A stretch of 64,000 bases of DNA from the NCBI GenBank assembly GCA_030142905.1, contig JASJOG010000109.1:1-64000 (forward strand). The letters run 5' to 3'. Positions 1 to 10,980 of this stretch are shown here, piece after piece. Each line of letters opens with the position of its first letter. The stretch's first letter is position 1. This stretch comes from Heliopora coerulea. Lineage: Eukaryota; Cnidaria; Anthozoa; Scleralcyonacea; Helioporidae. The notes under the pieces are model-generated. The model made no database searches. It had not been told where the DNA came from and worked only from the letters and a program-made list of their open reading frames with translations. A program made the position numbers and the translations under genes.

Positions 1-2330
1 TCACTACACCAGTACTTGAAAATGGTGTCGCTATCAGCCATTCAAGTGATCCATCTTCAACATTGAATTCTGTTAGTGAAAGATCTCAGTTTGATTTTGA
101 TTCGTCGAGACGTTATCCAGCAGACCGCAGCCACTTTTGCGAGACAATCAACGACGCTTCTTTAAAAAGGGAGATTTTAAACCATGGACCATGTAAACCA
201 TCTCGCCCTTTTGAATACAGAGATGAAGCAGGAACATTGGTCACTAATTTCCATGTCAGGTATTACAACAAATTTGTCAATAATATTTCAGTTCCAAGAG
301 GCTGGCTTTGTTATTCCAACGAACTGCAAAAACCATACTGTGAGGTTTGTTGGCTATTTGCTGATCGTTCAAACAAGAATTACGAGAGTCAAAAGGGTTG
401 GATAAACGGCGTATCGGGTTCTACTCATAATATGTCTGCCAAGATTAATCGGCACGAAAAGTCATTTTTGCACATAGAAACATCCGCTGTCTGTCTAAGG
501 TGGAAATCTGGAAAAGTTCTTGATGAAGAAAACGAGAATGAAATACGCCAGAATTCACTGTTTAGGGTCAAAGTCTTGGAACGAATCCTGTCAATCATCT
601 TGACTTTGGCTTCGTTAAGTTTAGCTTTCAGGGGGCACCGAGAAGCCGTGTCTGACAGAATATGTGAAGGGGCAACTTTCTGGGATTGGTTGCATTGGTT
701 GCACAATATGATGAAGTCCTTTCCGAAGTTATTTCGCATCCCGCTAAAGCTACTAAATATCTCAGCGCCAAAATTGAAAATGAGCTAATTGGTCTTCTTG
801 CAAATGCGATAACGTCTTCACTTGTCAAAAAGATCAACGATGCACCGTTTAGGTCTGTTATTTTGGATTCAACTAGTGATATCTCTCGGGTGGACCAACT
901 GAGCGTTGTCGTTAGGTGGGTACAGGTTGAGGGTGAAGACTGTAGGGTGGTTGAGAGTTTCATGGGTTTTGTTAAATTAAATGATGCAAAGGCAGAAGGT
1001 ATAGCTTCTACTGCGAAGGAGTTTCTTGAACGACTTGGTTTGTCTTTTTGTAAGATACGAGGTCAAGGAGTATGATGGAGCTAGTGTAATGAGTGGGATT
1101 CACACTGGTGTGCAAAGTTTAATTAAAGAGATGGTCCAAACTCCGGTTCCATTCGTACACTGTGGTTGTCACAACTTGAATTTAGTAATAAATGATGCGG
1201 TTAGCTCAATACAGGAGAATGAAAGTTTTTTTGGGCTTTTGCGTGAGGCATTTAATTTCTTTGGATCATCGTTGAATAGGTGGGAGGAACTTAGAATCAA
1301 TCCTGCTCGTGGATCTCTCACTTTGAAGAAATTATGTGCGACAAGGTGGTCTTCGCGAATAGATGCAGTTCGTGCCGTCCGCGACAGATACTGGAACATT
1401 ATGAAGATTCTAACGCGACTGTCTTTAGCAACGACAAATAAAAAAGAAAGGGATGAGGCTAGATGTCTTAAGGAAAAATTAGACAGTTATGAATTTGTAT
1501 TATCTATCGTTATTTGGGAACGAATTCTCTGCGCAATAAACTCCACATCACGTAAAATGCAGTCTTCTAAAGTTGATCTCTCAGTTGTTGCAAGGCTCTT
1601 AAGCTGCTCTCTTTCAGAACTAAGAATTCTACGGGACTCTTGGGACTCTGTGGTGCTAACGGCTTCTGGATTGGCCAAATCATGGGATGCTGCCCTCCAT
1701 TTTAAACAAAAGAGAAAAAGAAAGGTCAAGAGGTTTTTGAATGAATTGTGCGATGACGAAAATATAGATAATACTGAACAAGCGTTTAATGTGAATGTCT
1801 TTATAAAACAGTAGTAGCTTTAATGCAACTGCGGCAAAGATTTGAGGGTCAAAAGATGGTAACGTCCACGTTTAACATTTTATCTCACAAACGTATGGTA
1901 AAGGCTACTCAGGAAGACCTTTTAAAGCTTCATCGGCAATACTGAGTCAGTATCCAACTGATTTTACCGAAGGCTTGGAATAAGAGCTCAGATCGTTTGT
2001 TAACGAATTTTGAAAAGAAATTGAAGAAAAAGACTGTGTCTTGGATGTGATAAAATTGATGCTTGAAAGGAAATTTTCGTCGTTTCCTATGGTGTACAAG
2101 CTACTCGTTCTCTTGGTTTCAATCCCGGCAACTGTGACATTGGCAGAGCGGTCTTTTCCAAACGAAAGCTCATTAAGACATACCTTAGATCCACAATGAG
2201 GCAAGAGAGACTAGATCACTTGGCTATTCTGTCTATTGAAAATGCTGAGGCCAGATCAATTGATAAGAAGGAATTGATTAACAGTTTTGCAAGTCTCAAT
2301 GCACGTAGGTGCAAGCAGTTTGGCTTGTAA
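1..2330 (+). pseudogene. hAT transposase, ZMYM1-like (TTF finger and hAT dimerisation), broken
   Basis: Broken transposase of the ZMYM1-like hAT group. The N-terminal part (63-700) has the TTF-type finger, with GWLCYSNELQKPYCEVCWLF around 300-360. A frameshift near 690 moves the frame to 686-1075, which has the core strand VILDSTSDIS. A second shift near 1070 leads to 1026-1814 (YDGASVMSG, then VPFVHCGCHNLNLVIN). The C-terminal dimerisation region at about 2110-2330 contains SIPATVTLAERSF followed by LRSTMRQERLDHLAILSIEN. At least three frameshifts and several stops make it inactive. Compared with copy 2 it keeps a segment of about 265 bp (near 1271-1537) that copy 2 has lost, so it is the most complete central region of the family here. 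Confidence 0.85.
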
Positions 2331-2872
2331 TTGTAAAGTGTAAATGTTCGGTTTTATTATATTGCCTATTGGACATATTCTCAGACAGTGGTCACTGTGT
2401 CATGAAGTCTCGCATGGACATATATGTAGCTTAAATACTTTGTCCTGTTCATTTGAAATGTCATATTTCAAAAGAAATATAATTGTCATTGTAGTTTTTC
2501 ATTGCTAGCAGCCCATTATGTAAAAATAGCATTTATGTTAGTAGCTCTGTTGTATAGTAATTCATTATTTTGGTTCAACATGACCATAAGAATTATCTCT
2601 GTACATTTACTAGGCCTTGCACATGCCACGTTAGTGTTAATATCTGCATGTTATTGTTTTCCATTTTCCTTATCTTTCATCAAATAAATGATTTCATGTG
2701 TATGGTGAAGGTTCAGTTGCAAATGTAATATCTTTTTATCAGATTCAGATTTCAGACTCTATAACCTCCAGCAGCCCATTGAAGTCTTGAAATGTATGTC
2801 TAAGCTGAGGGGGGTCGGGGGCTCCCGAGCAAAATTCTCCTAAGGGCCACCACTAGCTCTGTTACGCCACTG
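1..2872 (+). mobile_element. hAT transposon, family 1, copy 1 (left end outside window)
   Basis: Decayed DNA transposon matching two other copies in this window (32091-35607, and 38832-45549 inverted). Its right end carries the terminal inverted repeat GTTACGCCACTG at 2861-2872. The left end is cut by the window edge, because position 1 aligns to about 33007 in copy 2. After the coding remnant (stop at 2328-2330), about 540 bp of 3' sequence leads to the terminus. Immediately beyond the terminus lies a repeat that is also beside copy 2, but inverted. The hAT assignment rests on the TTF zinc finger, the C-terminal dimerisation motif and the CAGTGGCG-type terminus. The target duplication cannot be checked here. 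Confidence 0.85.
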
Positions 2873-3395
2873 CTCTTCTCAGCATCATAGTATGTTTGAC
2901 AGCGTAGAATATCAGCAGCCTATCACAACAGTGCTTACGGAAGAGTGCATAGACTTAAGTCACTCCGTAAAACTGCACTAATATGAAGTAAACAAGACTA
3001 AATGGTACAACATTAGTTCACAGTTTTCAAAGTTTGCCTCGTGAGATGTCTGACTCACCATTTTGTTTTGTTTACGATGGATTCAAGACATGCCGCTAAA
3101 TTTTCTACCAAGCAAATCTTCCCCAACGAACCGTTGTGGAATCACCCACATAATCATTTAGTAAAACTCATCCCGGTTAAGCGGACCAGTCCGCTCCATG
3201 TAATCGGTTCTTAAGACTCATCCCGGCTAACATGACTAGTCAGGTTCACCGTGGCCAGCCCGCTCCATGTAATCAGTCCCTTATACTGGTAAACAATACA
3301 AAGTAAAATTAAGATATTCGTACAGTAAAATGAAGTAAAATTTAATGAGATATTCGCTCATTAGCATGCGATAAGAAATGTGATAAGTGGTTATG
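2873..3395. repeat. Dispersed ~510-bp repeat R, copy 1
   Basis: This stretch is the approximate reverse complement of 35607-36115. Shared marks include CTCTTCTCAGCAT at the hAT-proximal side, a run about CATGTAATCGG and CTCATCCCGG in the middle, and CTCATTAGCATGCGATAAGAAA at the far end. It abuts the right terminus of hAT copy 1, while the other copy abuts the right terminus of hAT copy 2 by its opposite end. No open frame of note. Probably a non-autonomous element, but I did not find clear termini. Confidence 0.6.
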
Positions 3396-4569
3396 ACACT
3401 CTTTTGAAGCAAAAGCATCGTGGTTAGTGGTTAGTGGTTATCAGGTTTTTCAATTTCCTGAATACTTATGACAGGGATAAAGAACCGATTTAACAATTTT
3501 ATTGAAACAATGAATTGTGGGCGATTCATGAGATAATTAGTTCGGTTTTGCCAATCTGTGGAAAGAGTTACATGATGTCTATGCAATCCGAAACAAGGAA
3601 ATGAACATAAAACAAGAGATATTACTACACATGCTGTTCTTTTCACGTGGGCAAGTTTAGCATCAAGGTTGAACGTTAGTTTGGACTAACTTGTCGGATT
3701 TGCTAATATGCCAACATTGCACACGAATGGTTATTTTGTATCATTTATAAAATAAACGTTTTTATGATAAAGCGAACTAACTATGAAGCCCTGTTGTGTC
3801 AAGCAATTTGATAAAACGTTTTTGAGACATCAAATTGCCGGACTCAGAAGTATTCCTTGCTCAGTAGATTGGGCAACACACAATTTAATGGGGGAAAGGA
3901 AATGACGTGAACTTGAAAAATTGAATGAACAAGCCTTCAGTTTTTTTTCTAAGGACGATACACTCTCTTATCAAAATCTTCTTCAAAAATTAAATATGCC
4001 AAAACTTGAAGACAGAAAAAAGTAAGGCTCTTCTGTTCTTGTTTACAGAGCATTCTATAACCAAGCTCTAAGATGAATAAGCGAGCGGATAAAACATGCA
4101 GAAACTCAATCCAAAACACGTACTGGTCAAGGATAAATTTGAAGCATCCAAAATCAATAAGCGTCGCATGGTCTAAACTCCCTCAGATGTAAGTCCTTGA
4201 AACAATGGAATTCCCTCTGATACATGACGAATGACTGAAAAATATAGGTCCTTTTAATTCTTCCCCGGGAAGATAAGTGTTCTATTATTTTATTCTGGCT
4301 GACGCCAGACGATTTTACTCATCTACGGGAGACATCCTGCCTGTAAACGGTTAATTCCAAGACAACAGGTATTGATATTTTTGAGAACAATAACTTTTAG
4401 ATTAACAATGTTTTAATGCTAAAATATTTTACACGTATTTTATTGTCGAATAAAATTTTCCTATAGAATTGCAAGGCAATTCGTTATTTGATTTATTGTA
4501 AATTTTGTTCAAGGGAGTTAGGTTGTCTAAATGATGCATTGTGCATTGTGGACAGTGAAATACAAGACA
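3396..4569. other. No gene recognised
   Basis: A+T-rich sequence of 1.2 kb. Short frames only (for example 71 codons on the minus strand at 3431-3646), with no domain signal and no clear repeat structure. It would lie within or beyond gene A's 3' introns. Confidence 0.5.
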
Positions 4570-5041
4570 TTATTCGCATTAGTATCGTTGAATAGTGGTG
4601 GATATTTACCTCGCCGCGAAGCAGCGAGGTAAATATCTGCACTATTCAACGACACTAACGTGAATAATTACTTTAGCATATACCTCGCAAAATTGTTTTT
4701 ACATATATTGTTTTGAAATTTTTACAATTTTATGGGATGTCGGCTTGTCGCCCACTCACCATTTGTAAACAAAGCATTTTGAAACACATCCTGAGCGCAT
4801 TTATCGCTAAAAATAAAAGGAATCATATCTTTGGATACTTAATTGCTAAATTAGGTTGTTTTTTTGGTGTTGTCTGGCACGATGACTTCGTTTATTGAAA
4901 AAAAAGTTCTCCTTCCTTAACGTAAATGTAACTGGACGTGTCTTATTTTGCTTGGAGGTGATTAGTGCAAGATATTCCGAAATAGATGTGCCAATCAGAT
5001 TGCGCATAAAACACTATCTACCTGCTAGGTACATGCTAATG
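4570..5041. repeat. Palindrome-tipped MITE, copy 1
   Basis: The element starts with a palindrome of about 100 bp (4570-4671): arms reading ATTATTCGCATTAGTATCG and GACACTAACGTGAATAATT, with an inner stem ATATTTACCTCGC / GCGAGGTAAATAT. A body of about 370 bp follows, opening with TTAGCATATACCTCGCA and closing with TGCTAGGTACATGCTAA, which are inverted relative to each other. A second copy in the same orientation lies at 62508-62995. It has no coding capacity. Confidence 0.7.
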
Positions 5042-5228
5042 TTCATTATATATAGAATAAAGTGACCTTCATTTTCGATTTTCGTCCTTTTTTGTCTAAA
5101 GTTTCAATGCAAAACGTCTAACGAGTTTATCTCGCATTTCTTGATATTTGTACAAGTCTTGAGGTAACGTTTTTCTTGAATGATAGGTGGAGGTTCGTCA
5201 ACCTCTATGCTAGGAAATTGATTTCTGA

Positions 5229-5300
5229 ACGCCAGACGGGGATTGAACCCGCAATCTTCAGATGACCGGTAAGACGCTCTAGCCATTGGGCTATCAAGAC
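5229..5300 (-). repeat. tRNA-like unit, family 2 (SINE-type head)
   Basis: A 72-nt cloverleaf-like sequence on the minus strand, with a D-arm of the form GCCCAATGGCTAGAGC and a T-arm containing GGGTTCAATCCCC. The anticodon loop reads CCGGTCA and the acceptor stem is imperfect. Related units lie at 31701-31772 and near 31939-32030. All share the downstream text of a GATAGA(G)CTTGACGAACGTT type, so this is a dispersed tRNA-derived repeat and not a likely functional tRNA. The repeat seems to continue to about 5490, where its outer text recurs in opposite orientation. Confidence 0.6.
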
Positions 5301-6190
5301 ACGGATGGTATGCTAAAGGTGGAAGTTCGACATTGATGCAACCTGAGCGGAAGCCACTATATGTTTATGATCTTATTAAGGAGGTGTATATCTTGGAAAT
5401 GTGAGGACTTGGAGATATCTTGAATGATAGATGAACGTTCGTCAAGCTGGGGTTCTAAAATCGTTTTTCTCAGGATAGAGCTTGACGAACCAATAGAAAA
5501 ATGTCATCCCTCTGTAAAGTGGCGCACGGGGATCGTGGTCACCATAGCCCCCCTTCTTACAACGATACTGGCTAAGCTTCTTGAAAATAAATTTGGAGGG
5601 GAAAGTTTCCGAAGCCATCCATTTTCAATGCCTAACTGTTTAGTATGCATACTATGCTTACTGAATTACATCTTTTCTTATTCTTATTCTTATTCTTATA
5701 AATACAATACAGCTTCTTAAGACTTTCCTAGGGTCTGCATGCACAACGAGAACAGGAGTGTGCTCTTTTGCAATTTACTTGTTTTTGAGACCCACCGTAA
5801 AGTTGTAAGCAACTTAATTTCCATAATACTTGAACTCAGTAACAAGTTTGTTTGGTGCACGTCGTTATGTGGGAATGTACATGTACAAGATGGCCAACAC
5901 TTTTGATAGTGATGATGGGGTCTGTTTACCAAAAGGTCCTTTACTCTGTCAATATCATAATTACCAGCATGATATTTCTCTTAAAATCAAGTCAATGTAA
6001 ACTGTATTTACCCATAGTAGACGTACAACTGCTGTTCTCCCAATCATTTTCTCCAAACACCTTTAAAAAACCTTTAGTTACTGTAAACTCTACAGTAAAG
6101 TATAAAGACTAATGCCCAGCATATTATATGGAATAAAGGCATGACAAATTGGTAACTTTTAAGAAGAATCTATTCAAGAACGGAGACTAA
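5301..6190. other. No gene recognised; outer arm of tRNA-like repeat to ~5490
   Basis: The part 5390-5490 repeats, inverted, the flank of the neighbouring tRNA-like unit (CTTGAATGATAGATGAACGTTCGTCAAGC). The rest is A+T-rich with short frames and a TTCTTA-type low-complexity run near 5670-5700. Confidence 0.45.
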
Positions 6191-6220
6191 CGTTTCGTTG
6201 CAGTGCGCAACATCGTCAGA
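6191..6220 (-). ncRNA. Hammerhead-ribozyme-like core (candidate)
   Basis: On the minus strand CTGACGA is followed by a stem GTTGC-loop-GCAAC and then GAAAC. This is the order of the hammerhead core CUGAUGA, stem II, GAAA, with one core change (U to C). Hammerhead motifs are known in the terminal repeats of Penelope-like retroelements. Stems I and III could not be paired convincingly by eye, so activity is not claimed. A similar motif lies at 23048-23079. Confidence 0.25.
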
Positions 6221-6719
6221 GTGAGACAATAGGTAGGATTACATCAATTATACGGGGACCAAACCAGGATTATATTGCAATCAGCGTGACTAAAAATGAA
6301 TTGAATATAAAGAAAGCAGAAGCCACGACATATTGCAAAAGTTAAGAGATTAATTAAAAAATAAGACGAAATAGAAGTATGTCAGCAAAAACAGGGATAA
6401 AGGAATAGAATTACAGTAATCATAGGTTTATTAATATACAGTGTACAACCCAAACACTAACCCTAACGAAATCCTTTGCAAAAATAAGTTGAAGTTTTGA
6501 GTTAAATTTATCCAGTTAGAAGTTTGTTAAGGGGTTCTTTGTATGTGATGTGTTTTTTACAAGACACTTGACACTATCTGCAATAATTATATACCAATCA
6601 AAATCTCGATTCAAAAATTTGATCACAAAATTTCGTAAGCTGATAAAATAAGAAAGCCTTTACCGATTTATGCTGGTTCAATTTTGTCTATCTGAATTTC
6701 AAAAATCAATTCTTCAAAC
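6221..6719. other. Gene A intron, no further feature
   Basis: A+T-rich sequence directly downstream (minus strand) of SRCR exon 3. It would be the next intron of gene A. No conserved motif seen. Confidence 0.5.
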
Positions 6720-7022
6720 CTGGTATAAAACAACGGACTCCAGCATCTTCGCCATGGCCACAGTTTTCCCTTCCCAAGCCCGAGTGTGAACATTCCGATA
6801 TCGAGGACTCTGTGCCAACACAATTAACATCATCTAACCAGATTTGGCCAGTTCCGTCGACAACTGAAGAACCTTGGTAAGCAGCTACGGCATTAGTAAA
6901 GCCAAGTTGACGGCAAACAACACGAGCATCATTTATATCCCATCCATCATCGCACACTGTTCCCCAAGTTCCATTGTAAAATACTTCCACACGGCCTGTA
7001 TTTGGCGAGTCTACAATGCGAA
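6720..7022 (-). CDS. Gene A exon 3: SRCR domain 2
   Basis: Scavenger receptor cysteine-rich domain, encoded whole in one 303-bp exon (101 codons). The acceptor is TTTTTGTAG before 7022 and the donor is GTTTGA after 6720. Both junctions are phase 1, as for the other SRCR exon, so the two domains splice in frame. The domain opens VRIVDS, has GTWGTVCDDGWDINDARVVC, then GQIWLDDVNCVGTE, SECSHSG, RENCGHGEDAGVRC. Six cysteines are present and LGF stands where eight-cysteine (group B) domains have LGCG, so it is group A-like although encoded by a single exon. SRCR domains act in extracellular ligand binding, often in innate recognition; the ligand here is unknown. The next exon should lie to the left, possibly outside the window. 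Confidence 0.85.
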
Positions 7023-7289
7023 CTACAAAAAAAGGTAAACTTAAATAAGAAATAAACTGGCAACAAAGGATTATATTGATGAGATTAGTTAGGGATGAAA
7101 AAACCTTATTTTTACATGAACGTTTTAATATTGATTTAATAATTAAGAGCCTTAGTCTAAAACGTTAGCATTTTCTTTTTCCAGTTTCAGAATTTTTTCA
7201 ACCTTCTGGTTTTTTACTCGTCGTTTATCACTGCGTTTATCACTGGAGTGCGTATCGGCGATTGCGGAATCAATAAATAATTAATAGGA

Positions 7290-9075
7290 TTAAAATTGAG
7301 AAACGTAGTTATCAAAGAAATCAAATTCAGGATAATTTGGATAATCCGAAACTGTTCTGGAAAACTATAAAGAACACTTTTCCAAATAACAAAGAAAAAA
7401 TAACGATTCCTCAATCTATTAAAACTGAAGATGGGGAAACTATTATTAATCAATCAGCTATCGCCGAGAAGTTTAACATCTTTACCAGTGTTGTGCCCCG
7501 ACTTCTGAAGACTGTTCCAGTAATTAATACTCATGGTTTCTTAGGAAAAAATTTTACTGATGAGAATTTTGTCCTGAAGCCTGTTTCTGAGAACTTTATT
7601 TTAAAGCAGTTGAAATATTTAAAGGTGAAAAAGGCCACTGGTTTGGATGGGATTCCTGCATGTTTATTGAAGGACGGTGCTGCAGTTATTGCTCCTAAAG
7701 TAAGATTTCTTATCAATTTATCGTTGAGTGCTGGAACTGTTCTGGATGACTGGAAAAAGGCCTAGTATATTCCTCTATATAAGTCTGGTGGTCGTGAAAA
7801 TATGGATAATTATAGACCAATTTCCATATTGCCAGTTATATCGAAAATTATGGGAAAAGTTGTTAATTTCCAACTACAACAGTATTTGCAGAAGTTTGAT
7901 CTTCTGAGTCCAGTTCAATCAGGATTCAGACAATATCATTCAAGTGAGAATGCTGTGATTTATTTCACAGATGAGATCAGATAAAATGCGGATGCTGGAA
8001 TGTTAACGGGTGCTTTGTTTATAGATCTAAAGATGGACTTTGATACTGTGCCCCATAAAGAACTTATCTCCAAACTGAAAAGATTTGGCTTTGTGAAAAA
8101 TTCAATTAACTGGTTTACAAGTTATCGATCTGATAGATTTCAAGTTGTTGCATTGGGAAATGAGCTATCGAGTCCCTTGGTAGTGGAAAATGGTGTGCCT
8201 CAAGGTAGTATATTGGGACCAGTTTTGTTTACATTGTATATCAACGATCGACCATTATGCATTAATTTTTCTAAACTTATGATGTATGCCGATGATACGG
8301 TTATATTTCTCTCCGCTGTACAGATGCTGGAAATGGAGAAAGCTAAATATGGAACTTAATCTTTCCGAGTGGCTTTCTGGTAACAAACTGATTCTGAATC
8401 TAAAAAAGACTAAGTTCATGGTTTTTGGTACCTACCAAAGACTGCATCGTCAAGATATTGATGGGACTGATATAACCTTGGAAGGACAATCTGTAAAACA
8501 CTCTGATAACTTTAAATATCTAGGTGTGGTTTTGAACAGCACTCTAACCTTCAATTTGCATATTGATTATGTAAAGAAGAAAGTCTGTGAAATATCGGGG
8601 ATTTTCTCAAAAATACGATCGTCATTAACAATTGAAGCGTCAAACCAATTGCATAAATCGATGATTCTACCTATCCTGGACTATTGTTGTGTTGTTTTCC
8701 ATGGCAGTGGCAAAGGTAATGAGGAAGAATTGGAATGTTTGCAAAGACGTGGTGGTAGGATAGTGTTAAATGTAGTACTTGTCCACAGAGGAGAAGACGG
8801 CAAAGCTTGGTTGGGACCTTCTTAAGATCAGAAGAGAAAAGCACATCGTCAAGCTCGTCAAAAAGTGTCTTGATAGAAAAGCCCCAAGTTAATTTTCTAA
8901 TTATTTTCAATTGAGAACTCATGATATACATGATTATGACACTAGAAACAAGAATAAATTAGTATTGGTATGTATTGACACAGGACCCATATTGATAGCA
9001 GTTTTTATAACTGAAATAGTTATCCTGTAAAAATATGTCAATAATAAATAATAAATAATAAATAAATAAATAAAT
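7290..9075 (+). mobile_element. Non-LTR retrotransposon (CR1/jockey-like), 5'-truncated
   Basis: A LINE fragment sitting in the gene A intron just upstream of SRCR exon 3, in the opposite orientation to the gene. The reverse transcriptase is broken into three frames. The 3' end finishes in an (AATA)n-type run near 9040-9075, as in LINEs that end in short tandem repeats instead of poly(A). No endonuclease domain is left. The target duplication was not found. Confidence 0.8.
7337..8895 (+). pseudogene. LINE reverse transcriptase, broken
   Basis: Reverse transcriptase of the CR1/jockey kind. Frames 7337-7765, 7802-7984, 8000-8359 and 8286-8825 read as one protein with two stops and one frameshift. 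Seen in order: KATGLDGIPACLLK (finger region), DNYRPISILPVISKIM, ALFIDLKMDFDTVPH (motif A, with M where A is usual), NGVPQGSILGPVLF (motif B) and MYADDTVIF (motif C, catalytic YADD). The thumb and C-terminal region continues with LNLKKTKFMVFGT and NFKYLGVVLNS. The stops after DDWKKA (TAG at 7763-7765) and TDEIR prevent a full product. Confidence 0.85.
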
Positions 9076-10385
9076 TGTCACCACCAACAGGACGAGAGAC
9101 TGACCACCAATTCTATCGTTGTTCAACAACAAAAATTTAAGTTCTTACACATAATTAGAGTGACATACCGTCGCCAAACTGGCCGTGTTGCATGGGATCG
9201 GGACTTAACTTTGTTTCGCATGCATATCCTACCAACCGGATAATTCAGGAGAACGAAATTCACAAGAAAGGAATTGTTGGCAGTAGTCAATAGTTTTCAG
9301 AAATTTCAGCATTTTATATGGTAGCAAGGTAACTGTTGAGAGGGATCACTAACCATTGAAGACCATATACCTCAAGCAGTCACGAGAACTATCGTACAGA
9401 TTGGAAAGGATGCTGTTAAAATTGAACAAAAACGATATGAAAAAGCAGTAGAAGTTTTGAAGGTCGAAGTACTTTGATGACAAGTCATCTAGAGTTCACA
9501 CAATCTTTCACAAGATACCAGTTAATTGACGAATCGTTCCTATACAAACTGGTACGGTAATGAATGTTAACTATTTGCCGAAAGTCGTCTCTCCTTGGCG
9601 AGTAAAATCGTCTGACGTGGCCAAGAGTAAAACAATATAAAGAAGAGTAATCTTGTTGTAAAAGAGATAAATCAATAACAATTAACAATTACATCATTCT
9701 TAGAAATTGCCTAGAATCGAGTAAACCCCCAAACTTGGACTCTGGAACCAGTACAATCTACTTGAGGGTCATGTGACAGAAACTCCGATCAAATAAGTCA
9801 AGTAAACCACCCCTTGCGGATTCCAATCAAAAGCGTAGTTGATGAATTATGCATGAATACCAAGGAATAATTTGTGAATACCCCACTGTGCAATCTTCAT
9901 GGAAATAGACCATCTTTTCAATCATTTGATCTTCTAAAAGACACGCGTTTTCCCCTAAAAATCATTCTCATGTTATTTGATAAACGTATTAAATGTCAAA
10001 ATGAATGAATATATAACATATTCTTTATCCCCGATAACGCGGGATAAATTCAACTACCAAAGGCACCCTATTCCCTCGTCTTCTATCTTTACTGTACCTG
10101 CTTCCGATAAAGCTCAGTCCTACTTTTTCCTTTCGCATTCGAATTCGTAGAATCTATAAGCTCTTAATCCTAAGCTCTTACCCAACAAAATGACTTTTAA
10201 CAACTTTTCCTATGCAGCTCTTGAAATTTTACTCTGATTAACGGCAGACGATGTTACTCATTATGGGGACACGTTACGGACCGTAAAATGTTAATTGTAC
10301 CTAAATTAAGCTGACTGAGTCTTGTCTCGAAAACATCATCTAAATTGCAAATTCTCTTAAGCCTTTATTAGTACCATACTGGTAT
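9076..10385. other. Gene A intron, no further feature
   Basis: Unique-looking A+T-rich sequence with short frames only (67 codons at 9485-9688, minus). I see no domain and no repeat boundary. Confidence 0.45.
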
Positions 10386-10498
10386 TCGAAGTGAAATAAT
10401 CGGGAAGGTCTGAGTACTGCCGAAATTTGAGAATGGTTTTCAAAAAACCACTCTCACATTTCGGCATTACTCAGACCTTCCAGATTATTTCACTTCGG
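10386..10498. repeat. Near-perfect palindrome, 55-bp arms
   Basis: Left arm TCGAAGTGAAATAATCGGGA and onward to 10440, right arm from 10444 ending TTATTTCACTTCGG. The two arms are separated by about 3 bp and differ at only a few sites. The RNA or single strand would fold into a hairpin of about 55 bp. It is probably a small fold-back transposon; no coding capacity. Confidence 0.75.
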
Positions 10499-10972
10499 TT
10501 TCCACACTGCCTACGCAGCACTCCATTCATACTGGTATTCCCAGTATAACATGCACGAATGAACGTTCCTACCATCCAAATGCTGATATGTGTACGCTTA
10601 CTGTACACATATCAGCCAAGTGTACGCTTACTGCGTACATCTGTCACTATTACAGTTCTGTTACTTCTCAAGCGGACCACTAACATCTAAACACAAAAGA
10701 GACGCTTCTGACTGCCATTCCAAGCACTATTTAAAACATGATCGCATAATTGTATGTTCCATACAACACCAACGCCAATAAATATAAAGTACTTATGGTA
10801 CGAATACATAAACATTTTATGTTCTTCCAAAGTGGTGAAGATTCCAATGTTTTTAGGAGAAAATAAAAATGGCGGGGTAAGATTATGTAAATTTCAAGCT
10901 GTATTACAGTTACAAAAGGTGTGTTGTATCACATCACAGCAAATTCTTCAGCTTCTTAATGAGTTATTAAGT
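10499..10972. other. No gene recognised
   Basis: A short duplicated phrase GTGTACGCTTACTG (near 10592 and 10620) and otherwise unremarkable A+T-rich intron sequence. Confidence 0.4.
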
Positions 10973-10980
10973 GTTTTAAT
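10973..10980. repeat. Target-site duplication GTTTTAAT (left) of hAT family 2
   Basis: Eight bases identical to 14157-14164, directly flanking both ends of the element at 10981-14156. Eight-bp duplications are diagnostic of hAT transposition. Confidence 0.85.
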
